From CAVROP01 sp050008495 (lineage in GTDB: Bacteria > Acidobacteriota > Terriglobia > UBA7540), in NCBI GenBank assembly GCA_050008495.1, contig JBEKMN010000029.1:1-64000 (forward strand): a DNA stretch of 64,000 nucleotides, read 5' to 3'. The translations under genes were made by a program, and so were the position numbers. Position 1 is the first letter of the stretch, and each line of letters begins with the position of its first letter. Under the pieces are notes generated by a model. The model did not search any database, was not told where the DNA came from, and saw only the letters and a program-made list of their open reading frames with translations. Positions 44,472 to 51,794 of this stretch are shown piece by piece.

Positions 44472-44508
44472 CCAAGCAACTGTGCGATAATTGGAAGAAG
44501 GAGCTGAT

Positions 44509-44715
44509 ATGAAACTGGTGATCGTAATCTACCCCGACGAGGACGGGGTTTTCATTGCTGAGTGTCCGTCCATTCCGGGCTGCGTGAGTCAGGGGCAAAC
44601 GGAAGAGGAAGCAGAGCAAAACATTCGGCAGGCCATCAAGGAATGCCTGGACGTTCGGGCCGAAAAAGGCCTCCCTCTGACGGTCACCACTCGTGAAGTG
44701 GAAGTTGCAAGCTGA
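44509..44715 (+). CDS. hicB: HicB antitoxin
   Basis: A 68-residue HicB-family antitoxin with the partial RNase-H-like fold: YPDEDGVFIAECPSIPGCVS followed by GQTEEEAEQNIRQAIKECLD. It lacks a separate C-terminal HTH or ribbon-helix-helix domain, so it is a short form. It neutralises the HicA toxin encoded right after it. AAGGAG precedes ATG 44509. Antitoxin-first order is the less usual but well-known arrangement. Confidence 0.92.
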   Translation: MKLVIVIYPDEDGVFIAECPSIPGCVSQGQTEEEAEQNIRQAIKECLDVRAEKGLPLTVTTREVEVAS

Positions 44716-44942
44716 TGCCGCCCGTTCCGCTGCTCCGGCCGCGGGAAGTCGTCCGGGCCTTCCAGAAGCTCGGCTGGGAAGAAGCTCGGCAGCGGGGAAG
44801 CCACATCATTCTTACCAAGCGTGGCCATGTCGCTACTCTCTCAATACCCAATCATCCTCAAGTTGCCCGCGGAACGTTGCGTGCCCTGATCGCGAAAGCG
44901 GGATTAAGTGTGGAGGAGTTCTTGGCCGCACTTTCCCTGTAA
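44715..44942 (+). CDS. hicA: HicA toxin (mRNA interferase)
   Basis: A 75-residue HicA/YcfA-type toxin with a dsRNA-binding-like fold. The catalytic His is His30 (RQRGSHIILTK), and SIPNHPQVARGTLRALIAKA completes the family signature. It cleaves mRNA when free. It overlaps hicB by one base (TGATG), coupling translation. All key residues are present, so it looks functional. Confidence 0.92.
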   Translation: MPPVPLLRPREVVRAFQKLGWEEARQRGSHIILTKRGHVATLSIPNHPQVARGTLRALIAKAGLSVEEFLAALSL

Positions 44943-45148
44943 AGGTGAGGTAGATTGGCACTGCCAACAGGGGCACCCCAGACCTGCCTGTCAGGTCGAC
45001 GGTGCGTGGCCGCCGGTTAAGGAACCCCTCACCCGTGGCGCTCCGGCTGATGAAAGCGCCGGCAACGCGACACCCTCTCCCCAAGGGAGAGGGCCGCAAA
45101 ATCCTGTCGCCTATCTGCCCACGAGCCCACTGCCTATCTGCCTACTGC

Positions 45149-45676
45149 CTAACCCGCCCGATGGGCGAGTTCGCGGACGAAGGTCGCGATGCGGGGGTCT
45201 TGCCAATCCATGGGGCCAATCAGTTTTTCGGCCACCCGGCCGTCTTGATCGATGATGTAGGTTTCCGGAAACTGGAAAGTGCCGTAGCGGTGGGCCAGGG
45301 AGCGATCGGGATCCCGAAGGATGGGGAACGAGAGGTGTTGCTCCGTCGCAAAATTCTGCAAGGCCGTCCCGTCCTGATCCACGCTGACGCCCAGCACGGT
45401 TACGCCCTGCGGGCGCATTTGCTCGGCGAACTTCTCGAGGCCGGGAGTCTCCTCGACGCAGGGCGGGCACCAGGTGGCCCAGAAGTTCAGCACCACGACC
45501 TGGCGCGGGTAATCGTGAAGTGATACGGAGCCTTGCGAGATCCCGGAAAGCGTGAAGTCAGGCGCACGCTCTCCGATATCCACGGCGTGCGGCTGCCGCA
45601 TTCGCCACGCCACGACGATCGCGCCGCCCAGAATGATCGCCAAGACAAGGATCTTAACCGCGTTCTTTTTGCTCAT
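45149..45676 (-). CDS. TlpA-like membrane-anchored thioredoxin
   Basis: A 175-residue thiol-disulfide oxidoreductase with an N-terminal membrane anchor (VKILVLAIILGGAIVVAW) and a TlpA/ResA-type thioredoxin domain in the periplasm. The redox motif is WCPPC (Cys70, Cys73), preceded by VVVLNFWAT, with cis-Pro region FQFPETYIIDQDGRV near the end. It probably keeps cytochrome or other exported thiols reduced. It is divergent from the glycosyltransferase gene, with only 28 bases between the two start codons. Confidence 0.92.
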   Translation of the reverse strand: MSKKNAVKILVLAIILGGAIVVAWRMRQPHAVDIGERAPDFTLSGISQGSVSLHDYPRQVVVLNFWATWCPPCVEETPGLEKFAEQMRPQGVTVLGVSVDQDGTALQNFATEQHLSFPILRDPDRSLAHRYGTFQFPETYIIDQDGRVAEKLIGPMDWQDPRIATFVRELAHRAG

Positions 45677-45704
45677 CGTCAGGCCCTTTATTATAATATC
45701 AATA

Positions 45705-46769
45705 ATGAGTGAAAGCGATCCCGGCAAGGTTTCCGTAATCGTGCCTGCACGCAATGAGGAGGCCAACCTCGAGCGTGTGCTGCGTTCACTGGGGGGCCAG
45801 CCGAGGGTCCGGGAAATTCTGGTTGTGGACGACAACTCGGAGGACCGGACGGCTGAGATTACCCGGGCTTTGAAAGAGGAGATTCCAACGCTTCGCCTAC
45901 TGTGCGTCGCTTCTCTGCCGGAAGGCTGGCTGGGCAAGAACTACGCGGTGGCGCTGGGGGCGCGCGAGGCGGCAGGCGATTGGCTGCTCTTCACCGATGC
46001 CGATACGGAGCACCTGCCGGGCAGCCTGGCAGCCACGCTGGAGATTGCTGAGCGGGAGGGCGCCGATCTGCTCTCTCTTTCGCCCGGGCAAATAACTCCG
46101 ACCTGGTGGGAAAAGGCCGTCATACCGCTTGTCTATGTGAATCTGGCGCGGCTTTACAGGTTCGAAGAGGTGTCCGACCCCGCGTCGCCCGCGGCGGCAG
46201 CGAACGGCCAATACCTTCTGGTCCGGCGCGCGGCGTACGAGCGCGTGGGTGGGCACGAGGCAATCCGCAACCGAGTCCTTGAGGACGTGGAGTTGGCGAA
46301 GCGGGTGAAGGCAGCGGGCGGAAAACTGATTTTTCTGCCTGGAGCGGAGTGGGTCCGGACGCGCATGTACCGCACCTTTGGTGATATGTGGCGCGGCTGG
46401 ACCAAGAATCTGTTTCTCCTTTACGGGCAAAGCCTGGCCAGGATCTTCAAAGCCCTGGCGGAACTTTGCGTATTGGATTTGCTGCCGAGCCTCGCACTGC
46501 TCGGGCTTTTGATCTGGCTGATCTCGGGCGGGGAATACAGCCGCGGCGTTACTTGGCTGCTCATCGGGTGTGTGCTTATGGTCTTTGTAAGGAGCGCCTT
46601 CTACTCGCGGGCTGTCGAGCGCCTGGGGTTTCCACCGCGAGTTGCCGGGAAGAAGTGGGTCGGCGCGTTGATCTTTTGTGCGCTATTAATTAACTCGGTC
46701 ATAGCTTATCGCATTTCGCACAATGTAGAATGGAAGGGACGCCGTTTTTCAACAGGGAGCAGCGTATGA
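45705..46769 (+). CDS. Family-2 glycosyltransferase with C-terminal membrane spans
   Basis: A 354-residue GT-A enzyme: VSVIVPARNEEANLERVLRS at the N-terminus, ILVVDDNSEDRT, the metal-binding FTDADTEH and a late LEDVELAKRVK acid-base region are the GT2 signatures. The C-terminal ~100 residues contain three membrane segments. It transfers a sugar to a lipid or carotenoid-type acceptor at the membrane; the acceptor is unknown. Its stop overlaps the first pterin gene by four bases (ATGA). Confidence 0.9.
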   Translation: MSESDPGKVSVIVPARNEEANLERVLRSLGGQPRVREILVVDDNSEDRTAEITRALKEEIPTLRLLCVASLPEGWLGKNYAVALGAREAAGDWLLFTDADTEHLPGSLAATLEIAEREGADLLSLSPGQITPTWWEKAVIPLVYVNLARLYRFEEVSDPASPAAAANGQYLLVRRAAYERVGGHEAIRNRVLEDVELAKRVKAAGGKLIFLPGAEWVRTRMYRTFGDMWRGWTKNLFLLYGQSLARIFKALAELCVLDLLPSLALLGLLIWLISGGEYSRGVTWLLIGCVLMVFVRSAFYSRAVERLGFPPRVAGKKWVGALIFCALLINSVIAYRISHNVEWKGRRFSTGSSV

Positions 46770-47173
46770 TCCATGTCACACGCCGCGCGGAGTTCTCCGC
46801 GTCGCACGTTTATCACAATCCCAAGCTCTCGCCGGAAGAGAACCGGCGCATCTTCGGCAAATGCAATAATCCCCATGGCCACGGGCACAACTATACGCTG
46901 GAAGTCACGGTTGCCGGTTCGATTAACCCCGCCACCGGCATGGTAGTGGACTTAAAAGAGCTGAAGACGCTGCTCGAGCGTGAGGTGCTGCAGGTGATGG
47001 ATCACAAATTCCTCAACCAGGAAGTGGCGGCGTTTGCAAACAAAATTCCGACCACGGAGAACATCGCCGTCGAGATCTGGAAGCTGCTGGCGCCGAAACT
47101 TAGTTTTGGCAAACTGCATCGTATAAGATTGTACGAAACGCCTGATCTTTACGTGGACTATTACGGTGATTAA
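46766..47173 (+). CDS. 6-pyruvoyltetrahydropterin synthase paralogue 1
   Basis: A 135-residue PTPS/QueD-family protein. Zinc ligands are His14 (SASHVYH), His39 and His41 in GKCNNPHGHGHNY. The catalytic Cys33 is separated by five residues from the HGH at 39-41, as in animal-type PTPS (CNNPNGHGHNY), although the extra His37 also allows a C-x3-HGH reading as in QueD. The later RIRLYETPDLYVDYYG carries the substrate-binding Glu. It would convert dihydroneopterin triphosphate to 6-pyruvoyltetrahydropterin. GGGAG precedes ATG 46766; it overlaps the glycosyltransferase gene. Confidence 0.93.
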   Translation: MIHVTRRAEFSASHVYHNPKLSPEENRRIFGKCNNPHGHGHNYTLEVTVAGSINPATGMVVDLKELKTLLEREVLQVMDHKFLNQEVAAFANKIPTTENIAVEIWKLLAPKLSFGKLHRIRLYETPDLYVDYYGD

Positions 47174-47230
47174 TCGTACGGGCAGGCCATGGCGTGCCCC
47201 ACAGAGAGAGGTGTGAAAACACAGGAGAAC

Positions 47231-47326
47231 TGTCATCCTGAGCGAAGCGAAGGATCTCTGGAGTTCCTTGTTCAGCGCTGAACTGAAAACCGACTGCTGG
47301 AATCACTCGCTTCGCTCAGGATGACA
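47231..47326. repeat. Inverted repeat, TGTCATCCTGAGCGAAGCG family
   Basis: TGTCATCCTGAGCGAAGCGA and CTTCGCTCAGGATGACA bound a 96-base element that separates the two PTPS genes. It belongs to the family seen near 18.7, 22.5 and 29.1 kb. Confidence 0.85.
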
Positions 47327-47356
47327 GCGTGGCGATCGTCACGCGCGTTGAGGAAA

Positions 47357-47797
47357 ATGGTTTATCTGACCCGCCGCTACCGCTTTTGCGCTTCGCATCG
47401 GCTTCATAACGAGGCGTTGACCGATGAAGCCAATCTGCAGATTTACGGCAAATGCGACAGCCCGTTTGGCCACGGCCACAACTATGTGCTGGAAGTGACC
47501 GTGAAAGGGCCGATTGACCAGGAAACCGGCATGGTGTTCGACCTCGTGGCGCTGGATGGCATCGTCGAGAAGGAAGTGCTCGAGCGCTTTGACTATACGA
47601 ACCTCAACCTGGATGGGGAAGACTTTTGCAGCCGGGTGCCCACCACGGAAAACGTGTGCGAACGGATCTTTCATCTGCTCGACGACAAGCTGCAGGCTGG
47701 CGGACCTCTGCACGCTGCCAGCCTGGCGCGCGTGCGGCTGGAGGAGACTAGTTCGAACTTCTTTGAGTTCGAGGGTGATTCGCCCCGAGCGTTGTAG
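47357..47797 (+). CDS. 6-pyruvoyltetrahydropterin synthase paralogue 2
   Basis: A 146-residue PTPS-family protein with zinc ligands His14 (CASHRLH), His39 and His41 and catalytic Cys33 in GKCDSPFGHGHNY, an unambiguous C-x5-HGH spacing like that of eukaryotic PTPS rather than the C-x3-HGH of QueD. VPTTENVCERIFHLL and ARVRLEETSSNFFEFEG complete the active site. It is only about half identical to the first paralogue, so the two may have split functions or form a mixed hexamer. GAGGA lies just before ATG 47357. Confidence 0.93.
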   Translation: MVYLTRRYRFCASHRLHNEALTDEANLQIYGKCDSPFGHGHNYVLEVTVKGPIDQETGMVFDLVALDGIVEKEVLERFDYTNLNLDGEDFCSRVPTTENVCERIFHLLDDKLQAGGPLHAASLARVRLEETSSNFFEFEGDSPRAL

Positions 47798-47845
47798 GGG
47801 CAATCCTTGTGGTTGCCCCTGTGCGGCCACAAGGTCCGCCCCTAC
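47793..47845. repeat. Palindromic repeat, GTAGGGGC ... GCCCCTAC family
   Basis: GTAGGGGCAATCCTTGTGGT ... GGTCCGCCCCTAC forms an imperfect palindrome between the second PTPS gene and folE, starting inside the PTPS stop region. Related copies lie at 54630-54681, 60588-60616 and around the P-ATPase insert. Confidence 0.75.
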
Positions 47846-47884
47846 ACAAGACGGGCGTCCGGAGCAGACACTGAGAGGGCAAGG

Positions 47885-48493
47885 ATGATTGAAGACCCAA
47901 CTGTAGCAGTGAACGACATTGATAACGCGAGCGAAGGCGACCCGCTGGAGTCGGTGATTCACAACATGCTGCGCGGGCTGGGAGAGGATCCGGGGCGCGA
48001 TGGGTTGATTCGAACGCCCAGCCGCGTGGCCCGGTCGCTGCGTTATCTGACCAGCGGCTACCGCCAGGACCTGGACAAGGTCCTTAACGAGGCTCTCTTT
48101 CCCGTGGCTTACGACGAGATGGTGATTGTGAAGGACATCGAAGTGTTTAGCCTCTGCGAGCACCACCTGTTGCCGTTTTTTGGCCGATGCCACGTGGCCT
48201 ATATTCCCAACCAGAAGGTCATCGGCCTGAGCAAAATTCCGCGCGTGGTGGACGTATTTGCCAAGCGCCTGCAAATCCAGGAGCGCCTGACCGTGCAAAT
48301 TGCCGAAGCGCTCATGGAACGGATTAAACCGCAAGGCGTGGGCGTAATCATCGAGGCAAAACATCTCTGCATGATTATGCGCGGGGTTGAGAAGCAAAAC
48401 TCACTGGCCGTGACCTCGCACATGATGGGAGTTTTCAGAGATTGCGAATTGACACGGGCGGAATTCTTACGATTGGTGCGTGAGCGAGGCTAA
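47885..48493 (+). CDS. folE: GTP cyclohydrolase I
   Basis: A 202-residue type-I GTP cyclohydrolase, making 7,8-dihydroneopterin triphosphate from GTP. The zinc site is Cys91 and His94 (SLCEHHLLPFFG) and Cys162 (KHLCMIMRG). GLSKIPRVVDVFAKRLQIQE and the C-terminal TSHMMGVFRD are family signatures, and the N-terminal GEDPGRDGLIRTPSRVARS is the usual first helix region. ATG 47885 follows GGGCAAGG. Next to two PTPS genes and an SDR gene, it supplies the first intermediate of tetrahydrobiopterin-type pterin synthesis and possibly folate. Confidence 0.97.
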   Translation: MIEDPTVAVNDIDNASEGDPLESVIHNMLRGLGEDPGRDGLIRTPSRVARSLRYLTSGYRQDLDKVLNEALFPVAYDEMVIVKDIEVFSLCEHHLLPFFGRCHVAYIPNQKVIGLSKIPRVVDVFAKRLQIQERLTVQIAEALMERIKPQGVGVIIEAKHLCMIMRGVEKQNSLAVTSHMMGVFRDCELTRAEFLRLVRERG

Positions 48494-48676
48494 GAATTAT
48501 AAATTGTAAATTGTAAATTATAAATTGCGGGGCAGCGGCTGCTTTTCTTGGCGCGGGAAGGAGTGACGAGAGAAATGCGGAGAGTCCAAGGCTCCCCCGC
48601 GACTCCATGATAGGGACGTAGTTTATAATTCACTATTTATAATTCACAATTCATAATTCACTATTCACTATTCACA
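48494..48676. repeat. AT-rich inverted repeat, AATTGTAAATTATAAATTG / CAATTCATAATTCAC
   Basis: AATTATAAATTGTAAATTGT and its drifted complement (TTTATAATTCACTATTTATA and more) bracket about 90 bases between folE and the SDR gene. The words AATTCACTATTC recur at 50.0-50.1 kb. Confidence 0.75.
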
Positions 48677-48684
48677 CCTTGGTT

Positions 48685-49404
48685 ATGTCTAAACTTGACG
48701 GTAAAGTGGTCTTGGTGACCGGTGGCAGCCGTGGGATCGGTCTGGCAATCGCCCAGCGCCTGGCAAGCGAGGGCGCCAAACTGATTCTCGCGGCCCGGAA
48801 GGAAGCGGCCTTGCGCAAGGCCGGCGCGGAGATTGCCGGCGGCGCGACGGTGATCAGGGCGGATGTGACGCAGCCCCGGCAAGTCGAGCGCTTGTTTCAA
48901 GCGGTGGCGCGCCGGATGGGCCGGCTGGATGTGCTCATTAACAACGCCGGCGTGTTTACCTTCAAACCCTTTGCGTCCACCTCGCTCGACGAGTGGCGAT
49001 GTAATATCGAGACGAACCTGACTGCCCTCTTTTTGTGCACTCATGCCGCGTTGCCTCTGCTTCGCCGCAGCCGCTCGGCGCACTTGGTGAACATCCTTTC
49101 AGTGTCCAGCATACATGCCTATGCGAATTGCTCGGCCTATACGGCTTCCAAATTCGGCGCGCTCGGCCTGACGCGCGTGCTGCGCGAGGAGTTGCGGCCG
49201 TTGAAGATTCGCGTCACCGGAATCCTGCCGGGCTCGACGAATACTCGCCTCACTAACCAATTTGGATTCCCCGTCTGCCGAATCGACTTGATCCAGCCGT
49301 CGGATGTGGCGGAGGCGGTCTTCAGCGCGCTGACCCAGCCGCCGCGAACTACAGTGGAAGAGGTCCTGCTGATGCCGTCGCAAGGGAGCGTTGGGGGAGA
49401 GTGA
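48685..49404 (+). CDS. Short-chain dehydrogenase/reductase
   Basis: A 239-residue classical SDR that uses NAD(P)H. Cofactor motif TGGSRGIG (residues 12-19), NNAG (86-89), catalytic Ser near 141-142, Tyr152 and Lys156 (AYTASKFG). Arg38/39 after strand 2 (AARKE) favours NADPH. The substrate is not given by sequence, but the place right after folE and two PTPS genes makes a sepiapterin-reductase-like step attractive. ATG 48685 follows GGTT only; the ribosome site is weak. Confidence 0.9.
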   Translation: MSKLDGKVVLVTGGSRGIGLAIAQRLASEGAKLILAARKEAALRKAGAEIAGGATVIRADVTQPRQVERLFQAVARRMGRLDVLINNAGVFTFKPFASTSLDEWRCNIETNLTALFLCTHAALPLLRRSRSAHLVNILSVSSIHAYANCSAYTASKFGALGLTRVLREELRPLKIRVTGILPGSTNTRLTNQFGFPVCRIDLIQPSDVAEAVFSALTQPPRTTVEEVLLMPSQGSVGGE

Positions 49405-49536
49405 GTAAGGTCGCAAGGGCTTTCGCTTCGCGCTTCTTTGCGCCTTAGCGCCTTGGCGTGAGCTGTTTTGGATTTTTCAAATCTTCGCAACGCCTCCGCA
49501 CATCAGGCGGCGGAGCAGCGGATTCTCAAAGGATCA

Positions 49537-49953
49537 ATGATGAAATCACACACCGAATACCTTTGGTTCAACACTAAAAAGCAACGCGAGTTCATTAACA
49601 TAACGGACGAAGTACAGAAGGCGCTGGAGAAGTCACAAATCAAGGAAGGCCTGATTCTTGTTTCGGCCATGCACATCACCGCCGGCGTCTACGTGAACGA
49701 CGCGGAAAGCGGACTGATCGCCGATATCGAGGAGTGGGTGGAGAAGTTGGCGCCCTTCCGCCGCGACTACCGGCACCACCACACCGGTGAGAGCAATGGC
49801 GATGCCCACCTGAAGAACCTCTTGATCGGGCATGAGGTGGTGGTTCCGGTCACCAACGGCAGGCTCGATTTCGGCCCCTGGCAGCAGGTTTATTACGCCG
49901 AATTCGACGGCCAGCGGCGCAAGCGGGTGATCATCAAAGTTCTCGGGGAGTAG
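49537..49953 (+). CDS. yjbQ: YjbQ/UPF0047-family protein
   Basis: A 138-residue protein of the secondary-thiamine-phosphate-synthase-like family. Family marks: GLILVSAMHITAGVYVNDAE, RHHHTGESNGDAHLKNLLIG and GPWQQVYYAEFDGQRRKRV. The three His after the DYR loop are the probable metal ligands. The role in vivo is unclear in all bacteria. ATG 49537 with AAAGGATCA is the start (the next codon is also ATG). It follows the SDR gene by about 130 bases. Confidence 0.92.
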   Translation: MMKSHTEYLWFNTKKQREFINITDEVQKALEKSQIKEGLILVSAMHITAGVYVNDAESGLIADIEEWVEKLAPFRRDYRHHHTGESNGDAHLKNLLIGHEVVVPVTNGRLDFGPWQQVYYAEFDGQRRKRVIIKVLGE

Positions 49954-49994
49954 GGGCCGTGGCGGATTGACGAGCTTGAAGACGGAGGGGCATG

Positions 49995-50117
49995 AAATAG
50001 TGAATGGTGAAAAGTGAATTCGGATTTGTTAATTCCTGTGCTGCCGGCAACCCACAGGTGCCAGGCAGATAACCCTCCCGCGCCCGTTCACAATTCACTA
50101 TTCACCATTCACTATTC
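49995..50117. repeat. AT-rich inverted repeat, AGTGAATGGTGAA family
   Basis: AATAGTGAATGGTGAAAAGT (left) pairs with CAATTCACTATTCACCATTC (right) around ~60 bases. It sits between the convergent yjbQ and M16 genes and could terminate both. Confidence 0.8.
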
Positions 50118-50132
50118 TTCAGGAACCCAAGC

Positions 50133-51602
50133 TTACTCGAGCCGCTTGCCGTCAACGTCGTAGACCTCGAGGGGGCCGTACTTTTTCAGAATTTCCTTGA
50201 TCTGCTTGCCGTCTCCCACGCAGACAATTTGCAAGTGGTCGAGGTCAACGTATTTCTTCGCCACGCGCTCCACAACTTCCGGAGTCACCTTCGCGACCTG
50301 TTCGGGGTAGCGTTCCCAGTAGTCCTGCGGCAGACGATAATAATTGGCGGTCATCCAGAAGTTAAGCAGGGTGGACGGCTGCTCGAGAGAGAGGGCGAAA
50401 CTGGCGACGATCGCCCGGCGAGCCTCGTCGAGTTCCGGTTCCGGCACCGGCTCGGCGCGAATCCGTTTGAACTCCTCCATCAGTTCATGCAGCGATCCGT
50501 CGGTCACGGCGTTGCGAACTTCGGTGTTGGCGCGCCAGACGCCCGGATAAATGTCGGAAGTAAAGGAACTGTAGGCGCCGTAGGTGTATCCATGTTTTTC
50601 GCGCAGATTGAGGAAGAGCCGGCCGCTGGCGCCGCCGCCCACTACGCGGTTCATCACAGTCAAAGGGATGAAGTCCGGATCAGCGCGCCGCAGGGCAATC
50701 TCCCCGGCGAGGATGTTGGTCTGCACAGAGTCAGGGCGGTCGACCAGAGTAACTTTAGAAGCCGCTGGAGGCGAAATCTTCCCCAGGTCCGGCGGAGCCA
50801 CGGGATGGCTCTTCCAGGCGCCGAAGTGTTTCTGAATGAGTGAAACAACCTGATCGAACTGGACGTCGCCGACCACTCCCAGGAGGGCATTATTAGGAAC
50901 GTAGTACCGGTCGTGAAAATCCTTGAGCTGCGCCGAGCTCATGGTTTTAAGCGATTGGGGCGTGGCGGTAACCACCGCCGCCGCAAAGTCGCCGTAGAGA
51001 ACCTGGTGGAGCCGTTCCTGGGCCAGGAAGGCGGAGCGCGAACGCATTTGCTCCACCTGGGCCAGTTGCCGTTTCTGGTAGATGGAGAATTCGTCGGGTG
51101 GGAAGGTAGGATTCAGGACGACATCGCTCATCAATTCGAGGAGGCGATCCACGCTTTCCGAAAGCCCGGAAGCGCTGATCGTGGAGGTGTCGGCGCCGAA
51201 ATCAGCCGAGGCCCCAAGACTGGCCCCCAGGCCGTCGACATCTGAGGCAAGCTGAGCGCTTGAACGGTGAGCAGTACCCTCGCGCAGCATCTCCGCCGTG
51301 GCTTTGGCCAGACCCGGCAGGTCCTTGGGGTCAGCCAAGGCTCCGGTTTCCACCCACAGCGTGAACGCCACCGTCGGCAGTTTGTGTTGCTCGAGCACCA
51401 GGACGGTCAACCCGTTGGCCAGCTTTATCTGGCGCGGCTTCGGCAGCTTGACGCGCAGGACCTCCTTGTTCACGGGTGCGCGATTGAGGCGCTGCACTTC
51501 TGAGGCGGCCGTGCCCCTGTCTCCGCCTGGCGCTTGCGCGCGGGCGGAGGTCAGCGCCGCGAGGCAGATTGCCACGAATAGAATCCATGATGAGCGTTTC
51601 AT
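50133..51602 (-). CDS. M16-family protein lacking the zinc motif (inactive partner)
   Basis: A 489-residue exported M16-type protein (signal peptide WILFVAICLAALTSARAQ). The fold is clear from ANGLTVLVLEQHKLPTVAFT, YYVPNNALLGVVGD and REKHGYTYGAYSSF, the last being the substrate-clamp R/Y of C-terminal M16 domains. At the place of HxxEH the sequence is KATAE (Lys100, Ala103, Glu104), so it cannot bind zinc. It should act together with the active M16 protein encoded upstream on the same strand, as in heterodimeric M16B proteases. AGGAGG precedes ATG 51602. Confidence 0.93.
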   Translation of the reverse strand: MKRSSWILFVAICLAALTSARAQAPGGDRGTAASEVQRLNRAPVNKEVLRVKLPKPRQIKLANGLTVLVLEQHKLPTVAFTLWVETGALADPKDLPGLAKATAEMLREGTAHRSSAQLASDVDGLGASLGASADFGADTSTISASGLSESVDRLLELMSDVVLNPTFPPDEFSIYQKRQLAQVEQMRSRSAFLAQERLHQVLYGDFAAAVVTATPQSLKTMSSAQLKDFHDRYYVPNNALLGVVGDVQFDQVVSLIQKHFGAWKSHPVAPPDLGKISPPAASKVTLVDRPDSVQTNILAGEIALRRADPDFIPLTVMNRVVGGGASGRLFLNLREKHGYTYGAYSSFTSDIYPGVWRANTEVRNAVTDGSLHELMEEFKRIRAEPVPEPELDEARRAIVASFALSLEQPSTLLNFWMTANYYRLPQDYWERYPEQVAKVTPEVVERVAKKYVDLDHLQIVCVGDGKQIKEILKKYGPLEVYDVDGKRLE

Positions 51603-51637
51603 CCAATTCCTCCTCGCAATAAAACCACATTCCACTC

Positions 51638-51707
51638 GTCATTCCCGCGAAAGCGGGAATCCATCGTCCAGCAGGCCAAGATGGACCCCCGCTTTCGCGG
51701 GGGTGAC
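51638..51707. repeat. Palindromic repeat, GTCATTCCCGCGAAAGCGGG family
   Basis: GTCATTCCCGCGAAAGCGGG and CCCCGCTTTCGCGGGGGTGAC are two facing palindromes between the M16 genes. The left one recurs at 61523-61547. Confidence 0.85.
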
Positions 51708-51794
51708 AACCGTTTAGGAGGCAGTGTTGTAAGGGTCCCGCCAGCGCGGGATGGTTGCCCCAGGGCGGCCAAAAGGGCCGCCCCTACTGTCACC

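Noticed and set aside
47339..48397. A 352-codon minus-strand frame across PTPS-2 and folE
   Set aside because: It runs through two clearly coded enzymes and an intergenic repeat, with no domain of its own.
46766..48493. Queuosine (queD-queC-queE) operon
   Set aside because: Only PTPS and folE are present, and the Cys-to-HGH spacing is that of BH4-type PTPS, at least in the second paralogue.
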